This document shows, piece by piece, positions 10,728 through 22,350 of a stretch of DNA of 46,026 bases. Where the stretch lies: positions 1 to 46,026 of the forward strand of contig JAEUWP010000379.1 of the NCBI GenBank assembly GCA_018524725.1, read 5' to 3'. The notes under the pieces are model-generated. The model saw only the letters and a list, made by a program, of their open reading frames with translations. It was not told the origin of the DNA and made no database searches. The position numbers were made by a program, and so were the translations under genes. The DNA comes from Podaxis mareebaensis. Its lineage: Eukaryota > Basidiomycota > Agaricomycetes > Agaricales > Agaricaceae. Numbering within the stretch: the stretch's first letter is position 1; each line of letters begins with the position of its first letter.

Positions 10728-12446
10728 ATGCAGATTGCAGTTCTCGGCGGTGGACTCACGGGCCTCTCTGCTGCATTTAGTCTCTCCTATAGATTCCCTG
10801 CTGCACATATCCTACTCTTTGAAAAGAGCAAACGCCTCGGAGGATGGGCCCAATCAGAACTCGTCGATATCCAAGGACATAGAGTCCTCCTCGAAGGCGG
10901 CCCACGGACGTTGCGACCCAAAGGTACTGCTGTCCTCGAGTTGGTCTGTAGCTCTCAGTACTTTCACGAAATGAGCTAACGTGCAACTATAGATAAGGAA
11001 TCTTGGTATCGAAAATGAGCTCATTACTGTTCCCAAGTCCTCTCCTGCTGCCAAGAAACGCTACGTCTACATTCCTCCTGGTCAACTCCCTAATGTCTCT
11101 GGCCTCAATACTGTTGGCCCCGATCTCTCCTCTCAGTTAGTGAGGAAATTTCTTTGGCCGATTCTTCGCGCACCCCTGCGATATGGCTTGTACGGAGATG
11201 CCAAGGACGGCAAGGACGAGAGCATACATTCATTTGCCTCCCGCATTCTCGGTGAAGACATGGCAACGGCAGTGGGCAGCGCCATCATTCATGGCATATA
11301 TGCTGCCGATTCCCGACAAATCAGCGCACATTCTACTCTACCTTTTTGGTCCCCCAGGAATCACAACCAGGTCCTCACGAACGCCAGTTCCAGCATACCT
11401 ACCGACATGCGGCAGCCTCTCCCGAATATTGGAAATTTGGGGAAGATCCTCAAAGACAGTTCCGTGTATTCGTTTAAAAGCGGCATCGAAACGCTCACTC
11501 GTGCGCTCGTACAACACCTTGCCAAGCGATCGAATGTCCAGATTTTTTGCCACAGTCCTGTCCTCAATCTGCTCATGCGCAAGGATCATACGTTTGAGGT
11601 ACGTCATCATCTTACCACTTACATATACTCGATTAATCTTCACTCCAGCTGTCTTATCTCAGCCCGCACAATGGTAGCACTTCTTTCTCCACTGCCAACG
11701 CGACACACATAGTCTCCGCTCTGCCCCTGCCTACGTTCCACGCCATCGCACAACCCCAAGTGAACAAATCTTCACTATATCCAGCTTCCCAACACGTCAC
11801 ATCCATCTCGACTATACCTCACCTAACAACCAATGCGTCTTCATCTGTGCATGTTCTCAACCTCGTGTTCCCTACACCACCATCTGCAATCCATCCTCCA
11901 GGTTTCGGCTACCTCATCCCTCGACCTCGTGAAGGGTATCCCTCCCAGGCGAGCGATGAGCAACCGGGCATTTTGGGGGTTGTCTTTGATTCGTGTTCAA
12001 CTTCACAACAGGACGAGCCCGGGATGACACCAGAGAAATGGTATGAGAAGGGCACGCACACAAAGATCACTGTCATGTTAGGAGGACCCTACCCCTTGTA
12101 CATTCCTCCCACGATGCCTACTTCCCCTTCACCTCCTTCCCCTTCTTCTCAGGCGCGTGCAGAAATCCCAGTCCACATCCAAACAATCCTTCATCACATC
12201 TCAAAACATCTTTCCCGTCCCCTCCCAGACCCCATTTTCTGGCGTCTGTGGCGCAATGACAACTGCATACCGACATACTTAGTCGGGCACGGAGAACGCA
12301 TGCGTGAGATACAGGACGTGTTGAGGAAGGACGTGAGCGAGGGAGGGTGGGGTGGACGTGTCGAAGTCATTGGTGCTGGTGTTGGTGGTGTCAGCGTACC
12401 CGATTGCGTCCTTGCCGGGAGAAATGTTGGGCTACGGTGGTTATGA
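10728..12446 (+). CDS. HEM14: Protoporphyrinogen oxidase
   Basis: Three exons (10728-10943, 10993-11598, 11649-12446) give 539 residues, the usual size of eukaryotic protoporphyrinogen oxidase, the FAD-dependent mitochondrial enzyme that makes protoporphyrin IX in heme synthesis. The N-terminus is an FAD Rossmann fold (IAVLGGGLTGLSAAF, LFEKSKRLGGW), followed by LEGGPRTLRP and, across the first intron, VLEL then IRNLGIENELI. Further family blocks are FASRILGEDMA and IIHGIYAADSRQISA in the middle and FPTPPSAIHPPGFGYLIP in the last exon. The C-terminal flavin-contacting segment is weakly conserved (PDCVLAGRNVGLRWL). Start at 10728 puts the dinucleotide-binding motif at residue 4; an upstream in-frame ATG at 10545 would overlap RSC8 and is unlikely. 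A classical targeting peptide is not obvious. Confidence 0.9.
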
Positions 12447-12713
12447 GTTCGTGTACGAATTAATGGGAATTAAGCCCCTAGGAAAAGCGGTGCAGCCGAC
12501 TTTCCACCAGCTACTCCAAGATTCAACATAGCCACCCCGTCTTAGTCAGGATTCAATGACCGAATCGTGTGTAAATGACTATGAACCAGAAACGGATCTG
12601 CATTTGCGCAGCGCACATCCCTCATTACGAGGATCCGAACCATAGTTGATACATCTTGACACGCGATAAACAGTCGACAAACGACAACCCGTGAACGACG
12701 CCTTAGGAGGAAA

Positions 12714-13117
12714 ATGACTACGGCGTACCCGCTCCAACCTCCACCTCGCTATGATAGTGCGACTTATTATGATTACGGTTCGTGTTTTCTATGCTTATAT
12801 TTTGGGTCCGCCGGTCTAGGCTGATGAATATCCGTTTGTCATTTTAGGGATTCGGATGTGTTATAGAGGACGCCATGACTTTCGGATGGAATATGGGCTT
12901 GGTGGGATTCTTTGTGCCATTGTAAGCCCATGAATGGTTCAAGCTATGATGTCATTTTGATCCCTTGATGCAGTTCTGTTTTCCGTGTGGACTCTTAGGA
13001 CTCTGGTGAGCTTTCTCTTGGTTGAATCAGTTCTGAAATCGTGATTGTTCTGATGCTGTATTCTATAGCATTGATAGAGAATTAATTTGCAGGCGGTGTG
13101 GTGCTCGGCAGATATAA
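12714..13117 (+). CDS. BRI3-like small membrane protein, copy 1
   Basis: Four exons (12714-12777, 12848-12921, 12974-13005, 13069-13117) encode 72 residues. A short Pro/Tyr-rich N-terminus (YPLQPPPRYDSATYY) is followed by CYRGRHDFRMEYGLGG, a hydrophobic segment ILCAIFCFPCGLLGLC, and a final cysteine pair (ICRRCGAR). The layout of a cysteine-glycine motif, a hydrophobic stretch with FPCGL and a terminal CxxC resembles the BRI3 (brain protein I3) family of small endolysosomal membrane proteins. No function is known in fungi. Exons 2 and 3 are exactly 74 and 32 nt, as in the two other copies downstream. The gene is tandem with HEM14 on the same strand, 267 bp after its stop. Confidence 0.75.
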
Positions 13118-14181
13118 TATGATCCTAATCCTTTCTTCCTTCATGCTTTCTGCAGGACGGTTCCTGCCTAGTGTCGCGCCTGCTGACAAGTTGACTTGTA
13201 CATCTATTCAGCCAGTCTCACCCTCCCCAGTCTACCATCTCTGAAACAACGAGGTTTCCTTTGGCCCCCTCACATCTGACAACCAATAATCACTATCAAC
13301 ACGATGCTGTCTATTCCTTACTCATCGAACTCGCGCTCCAACTCGCAGATTATAATTCGCCTCCTGATATTTGCGATATATCTGTCGCCTTCATTTCAAC
13401 TATCTCGCTCCATCGGGCCAGATACTGCGATTCTTGACGCAGTCCAAGGTCAAACTCCTGCTACATCGCAACGCATGCTATGATCCCAAACATCGCCTTC
13501 GCGCATGTCGTCAATATGTCAAGGCCATCCTACCACTAAGGTCATTATGGCACTATGCCCGCAACATCAGAGTATCAGCGCCTTCTGGTTGATGCACACC
13601 CGTGCTTAGTGCACAGGCTATCCCGTGCCGCAAGGTCTGGGGGGTTGGATACGTAATGACGATACTGACGGCATGCATCCGAACGCGCATGTGTGCCCTC
13701 ACGCGCCAAACCTCCCATCTAGCCCGTGCTCTATTGGCTACGCGACCATCTTGAGGTTGTTGGTTGTCGGGCGCCAGGGCGATTGCGTTCAGATATATAA
13801 AGATGGTCTTGGTTTAAGCGCGTCACTGTGTTGCCGCCTGAAGCCCGCCAACCAGACATTAGCATTCGGGATTCAGGGTAACGTCTTCTGCTGCCTCGTC
13901 GAAACAAACTGAGGTTGCTGCCAATACAGCTGCGACCGACCGTATCCGAGTCCTTTCGCCTGCATATATGCCATCTGATGATAGTACATCAAAATAGCGC
14001 CAGTATCCCCTCCTGTACCGCGGCAGCAGTCACATCTTGCTCCTGAATCGACACCAGCCGGCAGCGCGGTAGCTTAGAGTGTACTAAGTGGGGGGGCAAT
14101 CCAGTTGTCATTCAAAGCCTTGGTATGCGTTCTCAACTTGAATAGGGGGCATTTATATACTGAATTGTACGATGTGCCCAG
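13118..14181. other. Intergenic, no supported gene
   Basis: Short open frames exist, for example 13304-13480 with a hydrophobic start, but none shows a recognisable motif or convincing exon chain. Part of this stretch may be the eroded first exon of the dead BRI3-like copy that follows; I could not align it. Confidence 0.4.
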
Positions 14182-14454
14182 GTGATTAGTTGTGTCCTCG
14201 AGGAAACCATGTTCATGCGACGGGATACGGTATTCCTGGGATTATATACGCCACTGCGTCATGCTGTTTATTCTTTTCTACCTTCTGGTTGGAGAACTGA
14301 AGGCTGATTGTTACAATGTTGTTTTCCGATAGCGTTGATAGCTCTCTCGTGAGTTACGCTATTGTGGATGCCTGCCCACGGCTAATGAGATCTTTGCTGC
14401 AATGTAGTAATGATAAAGAGGAAGTTTGTTACGCGTTGTGGTCAGCGGTGGTGA
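14182..14454 (+). pseudogene. Dead BRI3-like copy
   Basis: The last three exons of the BRI3-like family are recognisable at their exact expected lengths. Exon 2 (14182-14255, 74 nt) reads D-stop-LCPRGNHVHATGYGIPGII, with TAG at the place of CAG in copy 2. Its donor is GC rather than GT. Exon 3 (14317-14348, 32 nt) reads CCFPIALIAL and its acceptor AG has become AA. The last exon reads NDKEEVC and then has a one-base insertion before TRCG. Four independent lesions show it is a pseudogene, closest to copy 2. Confidence 0.8.
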
Positions 14455-15204
14455 CCCCACGGTCCGTTGCGTAGCTTTCACATTGGCTTTGCAATGCGAT
14501 CTAGCGGCGTTTATGAACACTGATAGGGTTATAGAAGGCGGACAACGAAAGTTAACCCACCAACCAGCCACGTTTAGTTCTCGAGAGCCTGGCTAGGATT
14601 TGATTTTGGGAATCCCATCCTACCTGTTATCGGCTCGTTCGTCACACTTAGGATCGAGTGTTTCGGTCTGTGTTTCCAAGCACCCTCTGCCTATACTTAC
14701 TTATTCATGGTCTCGCCACTTTCGGTTTCAATCTCGGGTATACCGGAATAGGCTTCGCTATCACTTCCGTCACCCTGAAACCAGCCGCAAAGAACTTGTG
14801 CTCGACGACTTGCTTCATTGATGATTCAAACATTCTCGCATAAGAGTCCACAGCAACTCTTCCTCTCCGCTCCGCCCCACCTGCGACGAATGAATAAAAA
14901 TAGTTAGCTCCAATTACAAATCTTAGCGGCAGGTACGGACGGCCCGCCGTTCTCCAACCGGCGTATCGTGCAGGTAAAACGAAGACAAAGATAAATATCA
15001 AGCTTTGGGGGCATCCCCATACCAATCTCCAACATCTGCCACTATAGCACCGATTCTGCTCCACGGTGCCGCAAACACCACGGTCCTACAGCACGCCCAC
15101 ATAAATGAAATGGATCGGAAACTTGGAACAACTTAAACACTTGCCCGCCCGCTACAAGTCGTTGGGCTACTGAACCCAGGTTTTAATACGCTAAGGAACG
15201 CCTG
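14455..15204. other. Intergenic, nothing recognised
   Basis: Open frames on both strands around 14600-15064 overlap each other, lack domain motifs and have no supporting exon structure. The 5' region of the next BRI3-like gene must lie at the right end. Confidence 0.4.
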
Positions 15205-15847
15205 ATGCCACCAAAACACACCACCGCTGCCAATCAGGCAGTAGGTCAATCTCTCCAACCCACCGACGTACCAGCGTCCTCGACTACAACCAGCCTTGCC
15301 GCCCCTCCGCCTGCGTATGGGACATTGAATGATCCAAATGCCAGAACTAATCCAGACGCCCCTTCTGCCATACCTCTGCGAGATATGCCGCCCTCACAAC
15401 CCTGGGGTGCTTCGGGTTACAATTCATCAGGTATTGCTAGATTTGGGGTTTCCAATGTTTCGGGGTTTGGTCATGACATTGGTCCTGCGGGCGGCCAGTA
15501 TTATGGTACGCATTTTAGTTTGACAATGCTTCCCTTGTTAGCTGAACGGCGCGTGTGCTCTGACTTCTGTAACGCTGCCCAGGTAATCAGATGTGCCTAG
15601 AGGGGAACCATGCCTTTCGTACGAATTACGGGATCGTTGGAATCATCTTCGCTATTGTGAGTTTGCGCTTCCTTCTCATCTCCCTCAGATTATTGACGAC
15701 TGTCTGCCGTAGGTTTGCTTCCCTTGCGGACTAATAGGCCTCTGGTGAGTTTCGCTACTCTCTAAGCGCAGGTGCCTCGCTTAATGAACTGATTAATGCA
15801 GTATTGATAATGAGGAAGTCTGTACACGATGCGGTTTAAGAGTATAA
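15205..15847 (+). CDS. BRI3-like small membrane protein, copy 2
   Basis: Four exons (15205-15505, 15583-15656, 15713-15744, 15802-15847) encode 150 residues. The N-terminal half is long, Pro/Ser/Thr-rich and probably disordered (PPPAYGTLNDPN, IPLRDMPPSQPW). It is followed by the family core: QMCLEGNHAFRTNYGIVG, a hydrophobic stretch IIFAIVCFPCGLIGLC, and VCTRCGLRV at the end. Exons 2 and 3 are 74 and 32 nt with the same phases as the other copies, so these genes arose by duplication with introns in place. Expected in an endomembrane, with the Pro-rich part likely cytosolic; that is an inference from the BRI3-type layout. Only the N-terminal exon differs strongly between paralogues. Confidence 0.78.
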
Positions 15848-16426
15848 ATAGCCATTTCGTTAACTTTGACTGCCATTTTAATGTGATTCTGTGCTGACGC
15901 ATTTTTCATTTTGTGTGTTTACGAGAACTGTTAGGTTTATGCTTGTGTCTTCTTAAAGACTCCGATTTCGGGATTGGGGATCAACGAGAGCCACCGTGCA
16001 ATATTTTTCCTCGATCGTGGTCCTTTTGGTCGTCCAAGAAGTCCTGAGTCCTTGGGTCAATCTACATAAGCTTAGGATGGTTGTTCCGCTCCGCTTGGTT
16101 CACCTGTAAAAGCTAGCTATTGTCGCCGCGATCTCACTGCCTCACCACCATGAGGGTCAGGATCCCAATCTACGCTTAACTGACTTCTCATTGTAGCAAA
16201 GTCCTTCGATATGAATATGGTGCGTGATCTGCACGTTCAGACGTGTCCAGACTCCCTTTTCATACGCCACCAATCGACGGTCCCCAACCTCCTTGCCGCC
16301 TGTTTCTTCTCTCCTTCACGCCCACAACTACTATCGCCTTCGGTTTCCTCAAGCAACTGTTCTCTCTAACACACTCACCTTTTTACTACACACCGCTACT
16401 CAGTTTACACTACCACACAACCGACC
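15848..16426. other. Intergenic / promoter region of BRI3-like copy 3
   Basis: No gene found. A C/T-rich stretch just before the next start (about 16330-16420) is typical of fungal core promoters and 5' leaders. Confidence 0.4.
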
Positions 16427-17015
16427 ATGTCTGCCAACACCAAGCCTGTCGAAAAGCCTGCTCAGACTCGTGCACAGACACCACCGTCGAGGAAAGCTAC
16501 TATACATCAGGCAAGCCAAGGCGACTTGAAGGTTGACGACCAAGGTCAACCTCGCCCCCCTACTCCGTTTCAAGAGCTCCAGGGATCCTCGCGAGAGGGT
16601 TCTATAAACAATAATGCCGAAGAACGTGTTGTCACGCCCCCACCTGACGCGGCTAGAGACGCTGGTAGGTCGTTCGTACAACACTAAAGGTACTCGCAAC
16701 GCTGACGGGTGAAATTTGCGTGGCAGAAAATCAGTTGTGTCAGGAAGGGAAGCATGAGTTCAAGACGAAACACGGTGTCATGGGGATCCTTATGGCTATT
16801 GTACGGTGTCGTTACCCGTTTCTTTCTTTCCTTGCGTTTTGAAGGTTTGACATAATGTTGTGAAGGCTTGTTTCCCCTGTGGATTGATATGTTTCTTGTG
16901 AGTCAATCCTTTTTTTAACGTATCCTCCCCGTGTTCCGTCGCTGTGAGCTGACCAGCTGCTTAATGCAGCCGCGACAAGGAGGATGTCTGCATCAGGTGT
17001 GGTGCTCGTGCGTGA
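16427..17015 (+). CDS. BRI3-like small membrane protein, copy 3
   Basis: Four exons (16427-16664, 16727-16800, 16866-16897, 16970-17015) encode 129 residues. A charged, Pro/Gln/Thr-rich N-terminus (SANTKPVEKPAQTRAQTPPS) precedes the conserved core: QLCQEGKHEFKTKHGVMG, hydrophobic ILMAIACFPCGLICF, then DVCIRCGARA. Core exon lengths (74 and 32 nt) and phases match copies 1 and 2. Of the three intact genes, this one has the most diverged membrane segment (FPCGLICFF instead of FPCGLxGLC). Function unknown; membrane location inferred from the hydrophobic stretch. Confidence 0.78.
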
Positions 17016-17671
17016 GCAGTCCCTTGATGGGTCTTGCAATGTGTTCAAGTTGACAGTTATGGGGTTTGAGTTCTTGAATATCTAACATCGTCGTCGGTGG
17101 CATTGGCTTCTTCTTTTGGACTACTCATGGGATATGGATACATGTGGCAGTATTTTGATTAAAGATAGTTTCTTGAGTACGCAATCTTGTAAAGTGGCAC
17201 CGAGTTTCAAGTTTATGGGGTTGTCCTTACGGCGCAGATGCTGACGTGTCGTACTTCGCAGGTACATTACTTGAGTGTCCATTCGCCCCGGCTGCGAAGT
17301 CACTCGTTTTTATGTCTCACCCTGATAGGGTGCCTCCTGATATGAGGCATCATACAAACCAAAAATGATGAACGGCGTTTCTTTCACTACCGAAGCACTC
17401 GGGACGCTGTGATCTATCCAGGATTACCAGCGTTGGAAGTCAGGACGTGTCTTGCATCCGAAGTTAGGGACTCGCAAAACACTTTCGGCCTTTCACTCGA
17501 CATATGCGCGTCGAGGTATCACATCACACTCACCCGGTGACTGATAGTACTATCATTTATCCATATCCAGCTTGTCGATATGGAGCATAATCGCAAAAAG
17601 TCATGATCGGGCGACGGAAAATGATCAATTCCCATTAATCATACACTGCCGTCTGTGTTCTACTGCCACGT
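17016..17671. other. Intergenic between convergent genes
   Basis: Contains the 3' ends of BRI3-like copy 3 and of the SDR gene. No further gene recognised; a 60-codon reverse frame at 17121-17303 has no supporting feature. Confidence 0.4.
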
Positions 17672-18978
17672 TCAGAAAGCAGAAGGATGACGGAGTAAGG
17701 TCTGCGAAAAATATCATTAGCCCTTCGCTGTACGCACCGGTAAAAGTGCCAGGGGACTTACGCCACCGTCGATGAGGACAGTCTCCCCATTCACAAACCA
17801 ATTCGAGACAAGGAACAACGCCAACATGCCCATGTCAAACCTCGATCCACCAGCCTTATTCGCAGGAGACTCAAATGCAGCTTCCTTTGAAACTGTGGAT
17901 ATACCGAGAGGATTTGAGGTTCCTGGAGCGGCCATCTACGTTACAGAGAACCTTCATTTCCGTTTCACCTGCTCGTATCAAGGGATTGTGACTAACCTCT
18001 GTGGGGAATAGACCAGGAGCGATACCATTCACTCTAATCCCAAGCGGCAACAGTTCATGTGCAAGTGCAGCCGTACCAAGTCCAATTGCAGACTTGGAAA
18101 AGGAATAAGGGAACGAAAATCCCGAAGTTGCAAGATCCTACGGCCATAGTCAGCCTCGTTTTGAGTGTTTCAATCGATTACAAACGTACCTTGGTCCATC
18201 CGTTCATACTACTAGTCATAACAACCTGTGGCACAAAACCCCTCCCTCCGTTTGCGCTTCGACCTTCCGCCTTTGCTGCTTGAGTAATTTTCCACTTCTC
18301 CAACAATGGCAAAAACGCAAACGTCAACCAATATGGCCCCACCGCATTGACTTTGTACACGTCCGTGAAGGTCTCCTCGGGAACGTCGTCAAACAAGGCT
18401 TTAACGAAGTCTTGCGCTGTTGGGTTCGGATTACTCAGCGTGTCCGGCCGCTTGAAACTTCCTGTTAGGATGCCCGCATTGTTGAAGAGCGCCGTTATGC
18501 CGTTCGGTTCGAGGGATGATATATGCGCAGCAAGGCGGGCTGCTTCAGACTAAAATGGGTCACCGTCAGGATAATGATATGGCCACAGTGAGTGAGCTCA
18601 CTTTTTTGCTGATATCACCTTGAACTCCAATCAAACGACCCATTTGAGGGGTTGCAGCATCATTATATAATTTTGGAATGCTGTTATCCATCGCGTTAAT
18701 CATGCAAAAAGAGAGCAAACCGAGTTGCGACACCTACCGGTCGAGTCTTTCCTTGTCAATATCCACTATGTATACCTTGGCACCATTCGCCATTAGTGTT
18801 GAGCTTATCATAAGCCCGATGCCCTATATTGACGAACATGGTGAGCCCAACGCGCACATTTGCATATCTGTACCAACGGACTTACAGAGGCACCCCCAGT
18901 GACAACTGCAACAACCCCTCGAAGATCGAACAGGTTCTGGGCAGTCAGACTCTCCAGTATCGACTTAGCGTCCGCCAT
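17672..18978 (-). CDS. Short-chain dehydrogenase/reductase (SDR)
   Basis: Seven exons on the reverse strand give a protein of roughly 300 residues. The first exon (start 18978, MADAKSILESL) ends in VVAVVTGGAS and the second begins GIGLMISSTLMANGAKVYIV. Together they form the TGxxxGxG cofactor loop followed by an acidic residue that favours NAD. Later come FNNAGIL, VNAVGPYWLT, QVVMTSSMNGW and, across an intron, YSFSKSAIG, giving the Ser-Tyr-Lys catalytic set, then GIRVNGIAPG. The penultimate exon holds NGETVLIDGG and the last one TLLRHPSAF before the stop. This is a classical SDR; the substrate cannot be told from sequence. Similar basidiomycete proteins are annotated as NAD(P)-binding Rossmann proteins. 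Confidence 0.88.
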
Positions 18979-19572
18979 TGTATCGTGTGGGTATTTGCCT
19001 TTGGTCGAACACTCCCTCAACCCTCAGCTTTATCTGTCTTCGCCTTTGACCATATGTCTATTTTTGGACCCTTCTTCTCCCTATCCCTGAGAATTCCGTT
19101 GAGTGATTTGTCATTGGGGCCCCACGATGGACCATAAGAATATACACGGCGTTGTGATCGCCCATTAAGGGTGTCTATGGTCGAGACAGGAACGCACGTC
19201 GACAAGCTTTATGGCGGTGCCAGGCAAACATCTCTCGAGCTGGACAATCGCTATTCCCACCAGGGTCTTCGTTCAGCCAGCACAGCGGACTTGCAATATC
19301 CTTTCAACATCTGCAAGTCATTATGGAACATGCCGAAAGCAATATTCCAACAGTCGGAAGATTCTCTGAGTTCTACCATTTGCAAGAAAAGCGTCATTTC
19401 TGATGTCATCAAAGAAGAAACACGTTGTGACTCACCGTGATCAGGAGGAATGTACACAATATCTCTCGAGCCTATCAACATCCACTCGCAAGTCTTGATG
19501 AAATTATTAGTAACCAATGGTTGGCACACTTGATACATTTGGTAAAATTCGGAGCCGGTCGAGGATGATTCA
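18979..19572. other. Intergenic, SDR promoter side
   Basis: No gene recognised. Open frames in both directions overlap without motifs. A reverse frame at 19251-19598 contains a possible short exon ending at a GTGAGT donor near 19437, but nothing identifies it. Confidence 0.35.
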
Positions 19573-19824
19573 CTACAAATGACTCGTGATAGACGCATGA
19601 CGTCTGTAGCTTGCCGCTCCTAACGGAATAGACGTCGTCCGATATTGAGAATTGGACGTCGCTGAGAAATACATCGAGCTCACGAGTTGTCTGTCGGCAC
19701 CATGGCAGTGGTACCGATTTGAATGATCTAACTCATTGACGAATTTGTGTAATAATGTTTGATAATATTCTCTATTGATGCCATCTACTAAGTAGGCATC
19801 ACCAGCCTGGGAAGACTATGAATC

Positions 19825-21309
19825 TCAGTCGTTGAAACACACACGAGTCATGGATTTACTCACCTGTTGCTCAACAGCTGACATCGGCGCTTCGATATCA
19901 TTGCCGGAGAACTTTTTGTTCAAATCCAGACATGCCTTGAAGCGGAAAGCGAATTCATGAACGGTAATGCGGACATTTTGCAACGGAACAAACAAACAAC
20001 CTAGCGACAATTCATCTTCAGCTATAACTTGCTTGTTCCTAGACTCCGTGATATGCAGGATAGCTTTAATGTGTCGATGACGCAGTGTGCCGGGAAACAC
20101 GAACGTGAGATTGCGTAAATATGGAAGTAGTGTGTTCTCCATCTTCTTGAAGACCAAAGATAATAGGACCCTGTCAAGGTTGGCGCAATCACCGAGTTCC
20201 AACGTCTCCAGACGAGGTGTTGCTGCAAGCATCTCCGAAACCTCGAAATCGTGTAGAGGACCCTGATTAAGCACAAGGGTCTGGAGATTGCATTGAGAGC
20301 GAGTGAGGAGGGACGTTAAAGTTGGCGCCGCATGGAACTCGGGGGCCGTCGAGAGGGGGTCAAAGGTCACGGCAAGATTTCTGAGGTTAGGCAACTTCAG
20401 CTTGTCGAGCAATGCTAAGAAGGAAACCTGTGTCCGGGTAACGTGGGCTTGAAATTGGCAAAGCTTGGAGTGCACCAAAAGCGATTGGTCAGGCTCCTGG
20501 AAGTTGCAGTCCATGGTTATGAAAGTCTCGAGGTTCTCCGCGCGCTTAAGAATTTCGTATGGTCCGCCACAACTACCTTTCGCATCTTCGTATCTGGTCA
20601 GTTGCTTCCAAGAGATAACAGGGAAGCGTTGCCAAACGCTCAGGGAGAGTCTATGGACGAGGAGCTCGGAGAGCACTGGAGCGTCGCGGAAAATGCTCGT
20701 AGGTCCCGCAACCTGGTCTACGTCAGATGCATCACGTCCAAATGACAACAGGACTCTGCGAAGATGCGGGATCTGTCCTTCAATCTTGCGAAATTGGTAC
20801 TCCATGTGCTGTACATTGAGGCCCCGGATGATCACTTCTTCCCACCTCTTCGAAGCCGCGATCAGAGGCTCGAGGGCTGGATAGGTCTCTGGGCCAGCAT
20901 CACCCTTATTCAAGGCAAAATTGAGGTGAACGCGAATAGGACGAACACCGGAACGCGTGAGGAGTTCGTCAAACATCGGGTGACAGGACTGCTTCTCGAC
21001 AGTCAGCTTCAAAGGGGGAAACCGATTCCAGAGTTGGGGAGTGGCAATTGCAGCTGCCCTCCAAAGGCGACAGACATGACCGAGGAACCAAGGAACGTCT
21101 TTTGGGCTGAGAGGTCGCGACCTGTCATGGTGGTAATTGTCGATGTAGAACTCGAAGACGTCACGTAAGACGTCGGAGGGCAGGTTTGGGGAGGACTGGA
21201 AGGCGTCGGTGGAAAAGAAGTCGACCATGGACACGGCAGGAATGGCAGTTGGATTATCGCAAGGAATACGAGCTGAGCGTCCCGAGTCTCGCGCCGAACT
21301 CGTGGCCAC
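19825..21309 (-). CDS. F-box protein with degenerate leucine-rich repeats
   Basis: One long exon encodes 494 residues. The F-box lies at about residues 40-95: LPSDVLRDVFEFYID, then VCRLWRAAAIATPQLWNRF, the usual mushroom F-box layout. The remainder is a series of irregular leucine-rich units, such as LPNLRNLAVTFDPL, LQTLVLNQGPLHDFEVSEML and PRLETLELGDCANL, expected to form the substrate-binding surface. Such proteins bridge targets to the SCF ubiquitin ligase. The frame ends just after a strong donor (CAG/GTGAGT near 19862). A spliced form could continue in an open stretch of about 80 codons from about 19814 to a stop at about 19573, so the true C-terminus is uncertain. Confidence 0.8.
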   Translation of the reverse strand: MATSSARDSGRSARIPCDNPTAIPAVSMVDFFSTDAFQSSPNLPSDVLRDVFEFYIDNYHHDRSRPLSPKDVPWFLGHVCRLWRAAAIATPQLWNRFPPLKLTVEKQSCHPMFDELLTRSGVRPIRVHLNFALNKGDAGPETYPALEPLIAASKRWEEVIIRGLNVQHMEYQFRKIEGQIPHLRRVLLSFGRDASDVDQVAGPTSIFRDAPVLSELLVHRLSLSVWQRFPVISWKQLTRYEDAKGSCGGPYEILKRAENLETFITMDCNFQEPDQSLLVHSKLCQFQAHVTRTQVSFLALLDKLKLPNLRNLAVTFDPLSTAPEFHAAPTLTSLLTRSQCNLQTLVLNQGPLHDFEVSEMLAATPRLETLELGDCANLDRVLLSLVFKKMENTLLPYLRNLTFVFPGTLRHRHIKAILHITESRNKQVIAEDELSLGCLFVPLQNVRITVHEFAFRFKACLDLNKKFSGNDIEAPMSAVEQQVSKSMTRVCFND

Positions 21310-22128
21310 ACGTCTCCTTTCTTCGATTTGAGGAGACCTGGAGGCCAGGACATAGGCTACCCTTCAAAGCAGCTGAACGAATAATAGAGGGAAAAGGTGC
21401 TAAGATGGTTGTTAGATCCTCTGGTGGAACAAAGCCAAGGGAAAACGTTTCGTTGATGGGTGCTATACGGTAGGAACAAAAGCCTTCCCGGAGCACCGGA
21501 CCGAAAACCCCACTGCAGACGACCGATACTGAAGACCTTGATCTACTCGTCTGTACCCGCATGTGACATTGTTCACCTCTTGAAGATATCCTAACACCCA
21601 ATCATTTACTCGCTACTATTGCGTCCAGCCTGAGTCTGTTTGGGCTTGTCCGTCACCGTCTCTAATCAATACTGCAAAAAGAAGGCCTCGCATAAGCTTC
21701 TTTTCACCCACATGGGCGCAGTTCTCATGATCCCGGCATGGAGCCATATGCTACTCCTACGATTGGGGGGCGTGACTTCCGCGAGGCCTCCTTTTGTACA
21801 CCGCCTCAAGGCAACTGTCAGATCGAACGATGCATGAATGTTTCATGTTTCTACACTCGATGTTCATGACTTAGGACCGTCTCCGGGTGTCATATACGCA
21901 GGGCTCGCAGGATAGTAATCCCCTGACATAACTGAGTCGCATATGAAATTTCCACAGTTCCTTGAGTCTCACCAACCCCAGTACGATTCAACTTTTCACA
22001 TCCAGGAAGGAATTTCCATGATCGACATTCCTAATAGTTTCAATCAAGCAAGAGCCCATATACATGGACACACAATCATACATCAATTACAACAACGACC
22101 AAATCAATACTTTTCAACAGGATACAAC
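21310..22128. other. Intergenic, nothing recognised
   Basis: 5' side of the F-box gene and 3' side of the first secreted-protein gene. The right end (from about 21990) belongs to the duplicated secreted-protein block. Confidence 0.4.
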
Positions 22129-22350
22129 TCATTTAGGTATGCAACACCTCTGCTCTTCCTTCCACCACCAGCGTCCCCTAGTGTCGCATCCGGTGTCCCA
22201 GAAAACGCTGCGGTATCCAAGAGGGCATTTACCCCAAACACATATAGCGGGCTCTTTGGGAGTACCCTGCGCCTTACAGGAAATGGCATTGCCCCCAGTG
22301 ACAAAGGCGAGTGTAGTAACGAGGGCAGTAGCGGCGAAAGCGAGTTTCAT
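22129..22350 (-). CDS. Small secreted cysteine-rich protein 1
   Basis: A 73-residue protein with a clear signal peptide: MKLAFAATALVTTLAFVTGG, cleavage expected after GNA near residue 22. The mature part of about 51 residues has six cysteines in the pattern C, C, C, C, CC, and the conserved core CVWGKCPLGYRSVFWDTGC followed by a WWW run and EEQRCC. The pattern suggests a compact disulfide-bonded fold, but I do not recognise the family. A 58 nt intron (22354-22411) lies in the 5' leader and ends three bases before the ATG. A TATA box stands at 22580-22587. The paralogue is at 24481-24696. Likely an extracellular effector-like or antimicrobial-like protein, purely by type. Confidence 0.75.
   Translation of the reverse strand: MKLAFAATALVTTLAFVTGGNAISCKAQGTPKEPAICVWGKCPLGYRSVFWDTGCDTRGRWWWKEEQRCCIPK

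Noticed and set aside
14705..15064. 119-codon reverse frame
   Set aside because: No recognisable motif, overlaps forward frames, lies in the 5' region of a BRI3-like gene.
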